Source of the DNA: Piliocolobus tephrosceles
Taxonomy: Eukaryota > Chordata > Mammalia > Primates > Cercopithecidae
DNA length: 64,000 nt
NCBI RefSeq assembly: GCF_002776525.5
Contig: NC_045444.1
Span: 28,616,702 to 28,680,701, forward strand
Direction: 5' to 3'
The notes beneath the pieces were generated by a model that searched no databases, was not told the DNA's origin, and worked only from the letters and a program-made list of their open reading frames with translations. Within the stretch, counting starts at the first letter, position 1. Each line of letters opens with the position of its first letter. The translations under genes were made by a program, and so were the position numbers. Positions 1 through 11,496 of the stretch are shown here, in pieces.

Positions 1-1440
1 CCACTACATCTGGATGTCCTATATGTACCTTGGGATCAATATGCTCCAACGAGATTTGTGTCACCCACAAGATGTCTCTACTGTGTCATCATGCCACCAT
101 CTTTCTGGACCAGTACACTCAGCTTTTCTGTTCTTGACCTTTTTAACTAATCTCTTATTAATTTCATCCTTTCAGAGTCTGTCTTTCTTTTTATACTTCT
201 GAATCAAAGATGAACGTTTTCAGCTACAAGAAACGATGTTAACCTTGGATGAAAAATACAGATTTCTTTTTCTCATCATGAAAGACTTGAGGCAGGGGGC
301 TGCTGGGGTGCACTCAGCAACTCAGTTATGTCTGAGTGCCATCTCCCAAGTTTCCTTAGAGTTTTCCCGGACTTTTTCCATCACAGTCACAAGATATTTG
401 TCTCAAATCCAGAAATCTCTTTTCTATTTAAGGCAGAGAGAAGGAAGAAGGGAGAAGCAGCAGGGCAGCTTCATCTGTTTCTCTCATCCTAAGTGCTAAA
501 TCTTTCCCAGAAAAAAACCTAGCAGATTCCTGCTAATGACTCACTGCTTCCTGAAATGGCAGCTAAGAAAGAGCATGAGTAAGGAAATATTTCACATCTA
601 TGGCCCTACAGTAGAGAGAGACTAAGAGGAAGGGGTTGGGAATGGGGTTCAGGTTGGCTAAATATAATATTTCTTATGTTCCTCAGTTATACCCTCATAG
701 GATCTCATTGTTCCTAACCCATTTTCCTCTTTCCTCTTTCATTGCTCCTCTTCCCTTTTTTTCTCTCCCTTTAGTCTTTCCCCTCTCTCTCCTTTCTTTT
801 CTTCCTCTCCCTTGCTCTCTCTCTTTCTTTTTTCTTTTATTGTCTCATTTCACAAAGCATTTGAAACAATTCATGGAAAATTGATAAGGTGACCATAAGA
901 TATAAAGAGCGAGAAATCAAGACTATATGCCTCAATCATCCTGAGATACGAAGACTTTCTCACAAATTTAGATTATGATAAGAAATAGGAAATAAATAAT
1001 GAAAAATATTTTAATAAGAACTCTTGATGTGTTAGGTAGAATAGTTATTGATTACAAATAAATACAATCACAAATGTCTTCAAAGTGATAGATGTTTATA
1101 TTATACTCATGCATCAGGCAGGAATTAACTTTCTCTCCATCTGTTAAGGTTTCCAAAATATTCATAGTTGCGTTCTTTGGCTTTTGTGTCCTAGAGCCTC
1201 TGTCTGGATTCAGTCAAAGGAATGCACACTAACTTCTTTAAAGTCTTAGCTTAGAAATGGCAACATTTACTTCCACTTATATTCCATTGACTAACACTCA
1301 GTCCATGACCTTTTCTGGGAAATGAAGTGTTACTGCATGCTCAAGAACAGCTATTCGTTTGCTACACCTGGAACTAGGTATTGTGTGTTGCTAATGGAAT
1401 AGGATACTTATTTTAAGACGCAGTATAGCATTTTCATTAA
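1..1440. other. Upstream KYNU intron, no gene recognised
   Basis: I see no exon, RNA gene or clear transposon here. Short open frames occur but have no recognisable protein similarity and no splice context. The only obvious structure is a pyrimidine-rich stretch near 715-845. Assignment to the KYNU intron is inferred from the + strand exons at 20.8 kb. Confidence 0.6.
715..845. repeat. Polypyrimidine-rich low-complexity tract
   Basis: The + strand is almost entirely C and T here, with many CTCT and TTTC runs, giving a strongly strand-asymmetric low-complexity block. A short open frame across it is composition-driven (Leu, Ser, Phe) and is not a gene. Confidence 0.8.
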
Positions 1441-1444
1441 CACA

Positions 1445-1680
1445 ACAAGTAGATCGGGAAGACACAGTCAGACCTGGACTTGACTCGAGGTCTCTACGTT
1501 ACTTTTCAGCATAGTTTTAATTCACTTACTAATGTGAGTTAATTTGTCTGTTTAACAAATTAGGAAAATAATAGTGCCAACTTCATAGGTTTGTTCTAAA
1601 GAGAATGAAAAGAGATACCATTTTAAAACTACTTAGTGCTTAGCAGATGCTAAGCACTCAATAAATGTTAGTAGTTGTCA
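1445..1680 (+). mobile_element. MIR SINE, sense orientation
   Basis: The segment follows the MIR consensus order: a TTTGTCTGTTTAACAAATTA-like core, an AATAATAGTGCCAACTTCAT-like block, and the terminal TGCTTAGC...CACTCAATAAATGTTAG motif. It is diverged, as expected for an old mammalian-wide SINE. The 3' end is the best-matching part; the 5' limit is uncertain. Confidence 0.72.
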
Positions 1681-1817
1681 ACATGTTAAGGAAAAAAATT
1701 GGACTATCTGGGCTTGTTGGAAAAAGAAATAATGAAGAAATGAGATTTTTTAGGCAGAAAGTGAAATATCCAGAATTTTTTATTAAAGACTGTCACTGAA
1801 TACTTCCACACCAGAAT

Positions 1818-1845
1818 AAAAAAAAAAAAAAAAAAAAAAAAAAAA
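1818..1845. repeat. Mononucleotide A28 run
   Basis: There are 28 uninterrupted A residues. No recognisable retrotransposon body precedes them, so this may be a grown simple repeat or the tail of an unrecognised old insertion. Confidence 0.9.
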
Positions 1846-2064
1846 GAATAATCTAAGCAGTTTGGCCAGGACTCAAGAGACTACACTGAAGTTTTAAAAA
1901 GTTAAGAGATAGAACTTATAAAAATTTTAATAATCTTATTTTTAAAAAACTCAGCACAAACTTTTTATACTCCTCTATCCCTTTCCAGTTTCATCTAAAG
2001 TGGCTTAAAGCACATGGAAACCTAAATGGGGCCAGCTCTTAGGAAGAGCCAAATAACTATTTGT

Positions 2065-2091
2065 TGAATGAATGAATGAATGAATGAATGA
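2065..2091. repeat. (GAAT)n microsatellite
   Basis: About 6.5 tandem GAAT units follow AACTATTTGTT, the arrangement common at L2 and MIR 3' ends. It may therefore be the tail of a heavily decayed element. Confidence 0.8.
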
Positions 2092-3414
2092 TTGCCTTAA
2101 TTTCTCACATCTTTTACACATTTCAGTGTACCTATATGGATAATGGCATATTTGTTTTTTCTCAGCTTACTAAAAGTTGAATGCAAATGGTGGTTAAAAC
2201 GAAGACCAAATTCTGCAAACTCCAACATTGTTTTATTAGCTTCTACTTCTTTGTGTGCCATATCATGCTTTGTTTGGGTGCAAACATCTCACATCTCTTA
2301 GACCCAAACATAAGCTGTTTAAATTATTAACAAATAATAATCACAGTGATAGCCCAAGCAGTTTGAATAAAAATGAATTACTTCTGGATCCAGAATAATT
2401 TAAGGCAAAAATCAGAAATATGAATAAAGACATCATTAATAAAATCACTTAGTAAAATCACAGGTACCCAAACCACACTTAAATATGAATGTCCACGTCT
2501 GTGAACCTCCTATTTATCTTCAGGTAGTCCTAATTATTTTTTAAAAGCAATTTTGAGATTATTTTAGAACACAAATGATTGAGTGATCAAGCCTCAAATT
2601 TCTACAGAAAGCTTGGCCATGATGCTTTCAGTCCTGAAAATTGGAAATCAGCTCTCATAATATTATAATAGAATAATATCTCTTTAATATCTCTATTACA
2701 GTAGAAAAATATCAATAATACATGGGATACTAGAACTTGAGCAATGAATTAGCTAGAACAAATGAGTACTAAACACTTTTGTATACAAATATAATATAAA
2801 TTAGCATAATGTATGAAATGTTTATCCATAAAAATTAACCTCTTTCATAGAAGTTTATACTGGAATGTTAAAGTCATCTTTACCAGAAATTGTTGACATT
2901 AGAGACATTTTGCTATTGTCATTGCCCATTCACCCAATAGGATCTTAGTGTATAAGAAGAATCTTGTCTCTATTGTTTCTGTGGTAGAACCATAGAGTAG
3001 TATGCATTTGGATCTTTTATCAGTATATATTTGATCTATAAATTACAATCAAGGAGTTGCAAATAGAAACACCTAATTTAACGTGGATTGTCAGGGTGAG
3101 ACCTTCTTAAAGAAGATGAGATCTGAGCCAATTATAGAATATAGGTAGAAATTATCAGGTAAAATCCCTTCTAGGGGAGTTTTTTGTGTGTGGTAGGAAC
3201 TACTCCAGAAAGTTAAAAATATTGGTTGGATTGCAGGGAAGCAAGTATTTCAGTGTAATTTGTATAATTTTAGAAAAGGTAGGACAAATCTATAAAGCAG
3301 ACCAAAGGCCAGCTAAAGAAGTTCCCACTAAGCCATTTAGCTTTGCCCTGAAGACCCATGGAAATCCACTGAAAGGTTTTAGCCATTCAAAGAGCCGTAT
3401 TTGTATTAATTTTA

Positions 3415-3816
<402 letters not shown>

Positions 3817-3819
3817 GAA

Positions 3820-3862
<43 letters not shown>

Positions 3863-3864
3863 AT
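3817..3864. repeat. (AAAT)n microsatellite in Alu tail
   Basis: About twelve AAAT units directly continue the Alu A tail, a typical case of a microsatellite born from a poly(A) tail. Confidence 0.92.
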
Positions 3865-6234
3865 ATTCTCTGTCATTATGATACAGTTGAACGATGAAGG
3901 TATGAAAGGACAGATCCATTTCATGCACATAATTTTTTTTTATCTCACGGGAAATCATTTTTATTCATCCTCTTTCCCTCAGTGATAATAAAAACAGGTT
4001 GTGTGTAAGCATCAGAAATAAAGTATCTATACTGAACTCTTGTAGTTTAACTCACCTTTGGTTCTATTCACAGAATTCAAGAAAAAGACATGTTAAACAC
4101 ACAAACACACACATACATATATTTGTAAATATTTGTGGGTATGCTTATATATGCATATATGTATGTGTGTATATATACTTGACACATATTTTCAGGGTGA
4201 TAAAAGATGTACTATATCTGCTTACAAAAAATATTGATTAAGGAATTTAGGCCTCTACTTTGATGTAGGGGAAAATGTCATAAATCTTAAACGTAATGTT
4301 CCATTGACTAATTGGCCTTTACTCTTCACTTTGGAAATAGTGGAAGATTGTTTTGTTCAGACATATAGTGAGCAATCTGTAGTCTTAAATCCATGCAGGT
4401 GGCAGCCTAAAATATGTAAAATAAGTCAAAATATGTTGGTGAGGATCAGTGCCCAAGAATCTGAAAATTTTGAGCTGTTTCTAAGAAGTCTTCATCAGGT
4501 GTTTAAGCTTTTGATTAAATAGAGCATTTGAGAAATAATGATTAATTCTCAATGGAAATGAAGCCTGGCCTCCAGATGTTATTATAGGATTACAGATCTG
4601 GGAAAAGCAAGCCTCCTGGTTGTCAATCAGGATCTCTGCTTCTGCAGCCACCGTTATCAAAGCCATGAGGGATATCTATTTCTCCTGATCTAGCCTCATT
4701 CATTGGCATAACAACTAAATTTAGGGCCTTCCAAAGGAACTGTTGCACTTAAGTTTTTTCGTAGGTGATAGATATTTCATAAAATACTTAAGTTGCCTAA
4801 AGCCCAGGGTATATTCTTGAATATTCCATTTTTCATGCCTCTTGACTAACCAAGGAAGGCAGATTTAAGTCTTTGTTAAACTCTAAAATGAAAGTGTTCC
4901 AACGTGAAATGTACACATCAGTTCTAATTTATTCTACCTTCCATAAAAATGGAAAAGGAAGGCTATGTCTCATGGCAATAAAAATGGAATTCCAAAAGAT
5001 CTTTGGACAGAAAAAAAGTTCCCGATAAAATATGAGAGATTTCTTCCACATCATTCTCTGAAATTCACTTCTTCCATCACTTAAATTATTTATGCAAACA
5101 AGATTAGGGATGTCAACATGAAAGGTTAGTTGATTTGAAGAGAAAATGTTTGTTTTCCCAGCAGATAATCTATCTTATGGAGGAGGGTGGTGAACAAAGA
5201 AGATAATCATCATATCGTCTATATAAACTGCCATCAAAGGAAGCAATTTAGAAGCAGTGTCTTCGGGAATTGTCCCATAGATGTCTATTCAATCTTATCA
5301 AATTCGGTATATAAATAAATATTTTAAAATAAAGTAAATTTGGTTGAGGAATAGGCCATTCAGGTTGACACAGTAATCAGTAGAAAAATACCTTATGGGA
5401 GACTGTTCTTTTATTTTATATCTAAATGGGGCTATCTCCAGATATAATTGTCACTAGTATGTGAAGGATAAATACTTGCTTTAAATCCACTTTATAATAA
5501 GTCTAGTAGGTAAATTGATGAATAAAGGTTAAAAGTCACCATGTGTCTGAAAAGTCAGTTGGACTTTGTTGGGACGGTTGTGTTTGGCACCATGTTTTGT
5601 CTACTTGAATTTCCTGTGTCGTGTTTCTCCCATAGAATGATCATTGTTCTTTTACTATTTGTAGAATAGAGTGCAAATAACTTTTGCTCTTTGTGATTTT
5701 GTATATGCTGAATTATCAATATATTTTCTACTGTTCTCCTTCACATAAGTTATATATCAGCTAAGCCAAAACTTGTATATATTCCCTGTCTCGATGTCCT
5801 ACTTTGTGCCTCCTTGTCTTTCTTTTTAGCTTTCCTTCCACCTACACATTCCCACACGTGAAGATTCTCTTTTCCTCTACTGCCGCTCAACCATTACTTG
5901 CTTCATGGGTTACAACTTGTCCTAGAGATTTGCTTCGTGTAGGCCCTCATTATATTAGCAAACGTGGTGTATTTTTAAAATGTAGTCATATGCCAACAAT
6001 AGGGAATCGTGAGATTTCATATAAAAACTCCTGGGTTCAAATATTTTCCAAAAAAATTAGAAGTTTGACAACAATGGACCATCGTTCCTATAGGTGGCGA
6101 CACAGGGTAGCAGCTCTGTCCCTTAGATGGGGCTTAAGCTCTTCACAACATCCATGTTTATCCACTGAGCCCACCACTGAAGCCAAGTCACAGCTGGTAC
6201 ATAGGTACATATATCTATATGAATACCACAACAT

Positions 6235-6235
<1 letters not shown>
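3865..6235. other. Intronic sequence, no gene recognised
   Basis: No exon or clear mobile element was recognised. An AT/GT-rich alternating patch lies near 4100-4180. The 168-codon open frame at 5804-6310 runs into a TG microsatellite and shows no family signature, so I do not treat it as a gene. Confidence 0.5.

Positions 6236-6278
<43 letters not shown>
6236..6278. repeat. (TG)n microsatellite
   Basis: About 21 uninterrupted TG dinucleotides, likely length-polymorphic and able to form Z-DNA in principle. Confidence 0.95.
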
Positions 6279-6279
<1 letters not shown>

Positions 6280-7454
6280 TCATGCTTGTATTATGATATT
6301 CTTACAATAAAGTATAAAATAAAGTATTTCTTGCAGGCCCAACTCATACATTACTTGACTGACTCTTGTAGAAACCTGCACATGAAATCCTTGACTTTCA
6401 TTAGCAAAATTTTCTCACTTTTCTGTATCAGGAAAAATCTGTCTTCCTGTTATACTTCCATACCATGATGAAAAATGTATCATTGGTCACCGTTTGCACT
6501 GTCTCATAATTACTTCTATGCCTATTTTAACTCTCAAATTTAGGAAGCTATGTCAGTAGAGTGTTCAATGACTGATTGAGGGTAGACCTTGCAAATTTCA
6601 CAGATTCATGTGCTTTGCACATAGTCTTTCATCATTAAATACATACCTGTTAGATAAGTGAATGTATAAATGTGTGTACATCAGCAGTCAAGTGAGCCAG
6701 GTTAATTTCATGGAACAGTACTGCATAAAAAGCACAACGGTATTCCTGTTTAAAAAAAATCAGAAGCTTCTGCAGAATTACTTATAATGGTTAATTAGTC
6801 TAAAAAATCAAGATACTTTTTGTAAGTTTTGAGTTCTTTTTCAAATTCCATTTCTATTCTTTGACACACTTAGGACATGCAGACTGCTCCATTAAGTCAT
6901 TAAATATTAAATGAACTAAATTAAGCTTGAAAAATTACCTTAAGCTATTTTTCCCATCTTGAGTCTCTGAAATAAATCAAACAAACTACATTTTGTGTGA
7001 GGTCCTTGCTAGCCAGAGAAAGACCATAGAAGAGAACAGCATCACTGAATTTATTTAATTTTTCTTGGTTTTCATACTTACTTTTGACAGTAAGTAAAGA
7101 CAATTATTTTTTATTTTTTGGTAAAAAGAAATAGCTGAAATTTGCTCTTTAAAGCATACACTTTATTTAAAATGGTGTGATTATTGTACCTGCAAATTAC
7201 ACAATGGTTTAGGGTCTCAGGATTGGTTTGCTTTTCCTTTCTTCCAAACCCTTTACTCTTATCCATCCAGTTGTCAGTTCTCTTTGATACCTTCTCAATT
7301 CACACCTTTCCCTTAAATTTCATTAGCAAAATGCTCATTTTCTTCCCTCCTCTTATCTCTCATCTCTGGATTTGACAACCTTGTCAATGTCTACTTTAAG
7401 CAAGCAGGGCTGAAACAGTAAATCTAGTCTCTGAAATAATGCTTCGTAAAAATG
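6279..7454. other. Intronic sequence, nothing recognised
   Basis: AT-rich sequence without recognisable exons, RNA genes or clear transposons. Confidence 0.5.
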
Positions 7455-7640
7455 TGAATGATAATAGCTATAGTTGATGGCCTACTGTGTTTCTGGTACT
7501 TGATATGTATTTCCAATTTTCCTAGCAACCCTAACAGTAAGCTTTCACCATTGCTCATTTGAGGAGAGTGAGTCTGAGAGAGTTTAAGCTCTTGCCCAAG
7601 GCAATTTAACGGCAAGTAAAGGCTAGAAATGGAGTCTAGC
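7455..7640 (-). mobile_element. MIR SINE, antisense orientation
   Basis: Reading the + strand, the reverse-complement MIR order is visible: AATAGCTATAGTTG, CTACTGTGTTTCTGGTACTT, CCTAGCAACCCTAACAG, GAGAGTTTAAGCTCTTGCCC, AAGGCAATTTAACGGCAAGT. Divergence fits an old MIR. Confidence 0.75.
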
Positions 7641-7679
7641 TATAGCTGACACCAAGGCTGTCTTTCCATAGTATTGTCT

Positions 7680-7879
7680 TGTCTATATCTATATCTATAT
7701 CTATATCTATATCTATATCTATATCTATCTATCTATATATATGAATTTACCATTTATAGTCAATTATGTATACTACAGAGACAGAGGCATATCTATATCT
7801 ATCTATCTATCTATATATGAATTTACCATTTATAGTCAATTATGTACACTACAGAGACAGAGGCTATATATATATATAC

Positions 7880-7911
<32 letters not shown>

Positions 7912-8003
7912 GCTACAGAGATGAGGTCTTTCCCTCTCTCTATATATATATGTATATGAATTTGGCATACATAGCCAATTGTGTAGACTATAGAGACAGA
8001 GGT
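7680..8003. repeat. Composite minisatellite with nested TATCTA and TA/GA microsatellites
   Basis: A 48-bp unit beginning ATGAATTTACCATTTATAGT and ending ACAGAGACAGAGGC occurs at 7741-7788 and 7817-7864. A more diverged copy lies at 7956-8003. The copies are separated by variable TATC/TATA/GAGA tracts, including a long TATATC array at 7684-7740. The third copy forms the outer end of the inverted repeat annotated next. Confidence 0.85.
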
Positions 8004-8314
8004 CTCAGATCACCAAGAAAAGAAAGGACCAAGAAGATGATTATATCTTTGATGTTTGTAAACACTGACCCCAATTTGCCATTACATGATTAGTGTGTGT
8101 ATGTGTGTGTGTATCATATATACATCTAATATATATATAAAAACTAATCTCATATATACACATTATATATATTTTGTATGTATATAATCTAATCATGTAA
8201 TGGCAAATTGCTGTCAGCATTTAAAAACATCAAAGAAAAATATATACAATCTTTTTGTTGGTCCTTTCTTTTCTTGGTAATCTGAGACCTCTGTCTCTGT
8301 AGTCTACGTAATTG
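7976..8314. repeat. Long imperfect inverted repeat (foldback)
   Basis: The left arm (7976-8093) is the imperfect reverse complement of the right arm (8189-8314), around a 95-bp AT/GT-rich loop. Paired landmarks are GACAGAGGTCTCAGAT/ATCTGAGACCTCTGTC, CCAAGAAAAGAAAGGACCAA/TTGGTCCTTTCTTTTCTTGG and CAATTTGCCATTACATGATT/AATCATGTAATGGCAAATTG. It could be a decayed foldback or MITE element, or a duplication-inversion product. I did not recognise a named family. Confidence 0.85.
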
Positions 8315-9149
8315 TCTCTCTTGAGAATATTGAAAACCTGCAAGTTTTACTTTGCTCCTAAATGTCAAGAAGGCATTGCCTAAATGTCAATAAGCATCAA
8401 AAGTCTTTCTGAATTAGATAGTGCTGGCATTCATCAGTGTTCCTTTTAAGAACCTCAAACCTACTCTTTCCAGTTACCTTCATATAGGGAAGCCCCAAGA
8501 CACTGGCCCCTCGTGCCCCTTTTATCTCCTTCTGGCAGGTGTCTTAGGCAGTTGCTCCATTGGCGACAGCTCCCAGCAATGATGGCCCCATTATCACTCT
8601 CATCCTCACATCTTCAGGGACCTTTGAGGTGTTTGCAGGAGCTTTCCCTCTAATTAAGAGCTTGCAAGCCTCTGTATGATTGGGAAACACAGCTACAAAT
8701 GACTGGAGAGAATTCCAGCAGGAAGTACTCATCCCCATTCCCCCAGTCTTTAATACTAGCTGAGGTACACATTACTCTCAAGAAATTTTATTCTTTCAAG
8801 TGTATAATGACCTCTCATTTTATGTCAGGCTCTCGATATAAAAAGAGACAGGGAGAAAATGGAGAATAAAAGAAAAAATTTCCACCATCTCTGTCTTTAA
8901 AGAGATCAGAATCAGATATGACATAGAAATATGTAAAGAGAATATTGCTTTAGTGTGTTAAGTGCTTGATAAAGGGAGACAATAGATTCACTAAGATGTC
9001 TTAGAAAAAAACAACCTCGACCTGTTCTAACACCACAAAAAGTATACTTATGTACGCTCCAATTCATTTAGCTTTAAGGTTGGCCAAAACCGCAAACTGT
9101 GAATAACCTCAAGGAGAGCATTCAGATAGTTCAGGACATTCATTCCCAT
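8315..9149. other. Intronic sequence, nothing recognised
   Basis: Mostly unique-looking. A moderately GC-rich patch at 8480-8760 holds a 64-codon minus-strand open frame with no recognised similarity. Confidence 0.5.
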
Positions 9150-9582
9150 TGTAAACCAAAAAGTATCTGAGACAAGTCTCACTCAATTTAGAAGTTTATT
9201 TTTCCAAGGTTAAGTACATGCCCAGAAGAAATAAACACGGAATCACAGAAACTGTGGTCTGTGCTGTTCTACAAAGATAATTTTGAGGGCCTCAGTATTT
9301 AAAGGGGAAAAGTGGGCTGGAAGGGAAAGAGGAAGGATATGGTAACCTACATGGTTCAAGAGAGAAGGAGCAGGTAAGGGAATAATCAATTATGTATTCC
9401 TCTCATGCTCAGTAAATCGGCACTTTACATAAGATAAGGTGAACATAGAGTAGGATTTAACCTTTTATCTCAAGTTGTCTGCTTAGGCAAAACAGGAAAG
9501 GCAGCTTCTAGTGTGACTCAGGTTTCAGCTTTTTCCTTTTGGCCTAGTGAATTGAGGCCCCAGTTTTTATTTTCCTTTCACA
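9150..9582 (-). mobile_element. Solo LTR of an endogenous retrovirus (ERV), minus strand
   Basis: Read on the minus strand, the segment starts TGTGAAAGGAAAATAAAAAC and ends with AATAAACTTCTAAATTGAG, then GAGACTTGTCTCAGATACTT and GGTTTACA. That is the order of an LTR: TG start, poly(A) signal and U5, CA end. The LTR at 12156-12753 belongs to the same or a close family. No internal retroviral genes are attached. Family name not assigned. Confidence 0.7.
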
Positions 9583-10067
9583 CCACTGAAGTTGAGAAGC
9601 TGTCATTTCCCCCTGCCATCTATTTGCATAACTAGAGGGCATAACAACGGTGCCAGATTCTTTGCCAGTTTCCCCCAAGGAGTAACTGGCTAGCTATGTA
9701 AATCACATTGCTGGAAGCCTTCTGGAACTTAAACAAAGAGTAACTTGAGTTACATATTAATTTTAAAAAATGTAAAGGCTCTCCTTCCTGTAAAATAAAT
9801 GTAGCCCAAGAAGGCCTATATAAATTGTGACAGCTTGGCCATCTTCAACATCTTCACCATCTCTGTTCAGGAATCTAGAGTTTTCATCGAAAGACAAACA
9901 CCAGCTTGCTTACATCCAGCCTCTTCTGTCCAACTACCCATTCTGTGTCTCTTTTCCCACAGGATATTCCCTTCATATTTTCCTTTAGAGTGACAATAGT
10001 TATAAGCTACTACACTTTTTAAAAATATTACGGTATGGCTTGAAATTAGTGGGTAATAAAATTGTAA
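9583..10067. other. Spacer between LTRs
   Basis: No gene or repeat is confidently recognised between the minus-strand LTR and the following plus-strand LTR. Confidence 0.5.
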
Positions 10068-10628
10068 TGATACAGTCAGGAGTCAGGGAAATACTGGGTA
10101 GAAGAGGGCGGTTCCCCAGCAAAGGCCTCAACGTCAAGCCTGGAAACCACGGCCCTAAATGAGAACAGTTATCCCTGTTTTCCCGCCTAAATGTTGTTTT
10201 TTCCAAAACCACCCTGGCCCATCGTGACCCCCACCCCCTACCAAATCCTGTACCCATGAAAACCCCAAACTCCTCTGGCAGAGGAGCAGAGTGGCATGGC
10301 AGACAAGGAGAGAAGAAGCATCTGAACATCAAAGAGGCATCTGGACAGTCAGAGAGGAGTTTGGCTGGAACAGCCAAGCTCCAGGGGAAAATTAGCTACC
10401 TACTCTATGAGCTTTCCAGTTCCTCATCCCACTGAGATCCCACCCCCATCACTCAATAAAACCTCTGCATTCACCATCCTTTAAGTCCGTGTGACCTCAT
10501 TCTTCCTGGATGCCAGACAAAGACCTAGGTGGCAAGAAGGCAGGGTGTAAAAGACTGTCACCTGACTCCCCACTGAGTTTGTTAACATTTGGCCATCCAC
10601 GGACAGCAACTGCTAAAAGGGCATTAAT
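10068..10628 (+). mobile_element. ERV LTR, 5' part, interrupted by a second LTR
   Basis: The likely start is TGATACAGTCAGGAG. The block TTTTCCCGCCTAAATGTTG followed by TTCCAAAACCACC is shared with the LTR at 57335-58094 (there on the minus strand). So is CGGACAGCAACTGCTAAAAG near the interruption. A CTCAATAAAACC poly(A)-type motif lies at about 10453. The related 57 kb LTR continues from this point into sequence like 11051-11240, so the two pieces were probably one LTR later split by the LTR at 10629-11050. Confidence 0.65.
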
Positions 10629-10677
10629 TGTAACATACCCTGAAAGGAGCCAGACACACTTCTCAGCTTCCTCCATA

Positions 10678-10785
10678 CATTCCAAACTTCCAGGGCCCAG
10701 TGTAAACATTCCAAACTTCCAGGNNNNNNNNNNAAACTTCCAGGGCCCAGTGTAAACATTCCAAACTTCCAGGGCCCAGTACAAA
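10678..10785. repeat. 29-bp tandem repeat in LTR U3, broken by an assembly gap
   Basis: The unit CATTCCAAACTTCCAGGGCC plus CAGTGTAAA is seen at 10678-10706, partially before the gap (10707-10723), partially after it (10734-10756) and again at 10757-10785 with CAGTACAAA. The gap lies in the array, so the true copy number is unknown. Confidence 0.9.
10724..10733. other. Assembly gap, 10 N
   Basis: Ten N bases inside the 29-bp tandem array. The phase across the gap fits either loss of a few bases or collapse of additional whole units. Confidence 0.98.
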
Positions 10786-10897
10786 CACCACCTGGAGAGT
10801 ACCGTTTGTACTGAAAGCACGGGAACCAATTGTAATGCTGTAACCTAAAGAATTCCCTTGTTTCTCTGTAACCTTACATATCCTGTTTTCATCGGGC

Positions 10898-10978
10898 TAT
10901 AAAAAGCGAGCGCACGCATTGTTCGAGGCCCTCTTGTATGTTATGGAACGGAGGGACCAAGTTCGAACTTGCAATAAA
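10898..10978 (+). promoter_or_regulatory. LTR core promoter and poly(A) signal
   Basis: TATAAAAA at 10898-10905 is followed about 70 bp later by AATAAA at 10973-10978, the spacing expected of an LTR U3/R region. Both are in the sense orientation of KYNU. Activity is not implied by sequence alone. Confidence 0.6.
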
Positions 10979-11050
10979 GATCCTTGCCGCTTGGCTTTGA
11001 CTCTGGACTCTGGTGGTCTTCTTTGGGGAACAAACGGTCTGGGCATAACA

Positions 11051-11240
11051 ACCCCTAGATGCTACCATGGATCTGGAGCCCAAAAGCACTCACCCTGGCC
11101 CAGGCACAACTCACCGGTGTGCTCCCCCTCCCACAAGGGGTTTGAGCACAGCAGCTGAGTAAGTGAGCCACACCCATGTCACAGATCCTGTGAAGGGGTC
11201 CAGGGAGCTCTCCCATCTCTCTAATCTGTGTTAGCCTAAT
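11051..11240 (+). mobile_element. 3' remainder of the interrupted older LTR
   Basis: The string CTCACCGGTGTGCTCCCCCT, then CCCACAAGG, and further on GCTGAGTAAG and GTGAAGGGGTCCAGGGAG, parallels the minus strand of the 57 kb LTR in the same order (CTCACCTGTGCGCTCCC, CCCACGAAGG, GCTGAGTAAA, GAGAAGGGGTCAGGGA). It is therefore most simply the downstream part of the LTR begun at 10068. Confidence 0.6.
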
Positions 11241-11496
11241 TTGCACAAGTTGATAAACAAATGAATATATCTTGATGAATTCATTTCACTGTTTAGCTTA
11301 TCCTTGAATCCAAAACAGAGTTTTTAAATCACTATGTAAACATGTTTATTCTAATTTCATTCTGATTCCAAGTTAAAGATACTCATTTTTAATTCAATGA
11401 GTTCCTTGATTGCTGTGCACACTTTTCTCATGATACCCCGTTTTTGATTCAGAACACTCCCTTATTGGATTTCTTATCTTCAAATTAATGTCATAG
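11241..11496. other. Short spacer between LTRs, nothing recognised
   Basis: AT-rich sequence without a recognisable element. Confidence 0.5.

Larger units (their letters stand above)
10629..11050 (+). mobile_element. Younger ERV LTR nested in the older LTR, plus strand
   Basis: The segment begins TGTAACATACCCTG and ends GGGCATAACA, matching the TG...CA LTR rule. It has a tandem-repeat U3 (10678-10785), a TATAAAAA box at 10898 and an AATAAA signal at 10973. CpGs are retained around 10907-10925, which suggests fairly recent integration. No clean target-site duplication is visible, so the exact ends are uncertain. Family not named. Confidence 0.7.

Noticed and set aside
6236..6278. TG repeat as a regulatory Z-DNA element
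   Set aside because: Such repeats are common in introns and nothing nearby suggests a promoter.
5804..6310. 168-codon open frame
   Set aside because: It ends inside a TG microsatellite (Cys/Val repeat) and shows no domain, splice or promoter context.
10678..10785. Possible CRISPR-like array
   Set aside because: The units are directly adjacent without spacers and lie in a retroviral LTR in a primate genome.
10497..10829. 110-codon open frame with repeated peptide units
   Set aside because: It reads through N bases and the 29-bp LTR tandem repeat.
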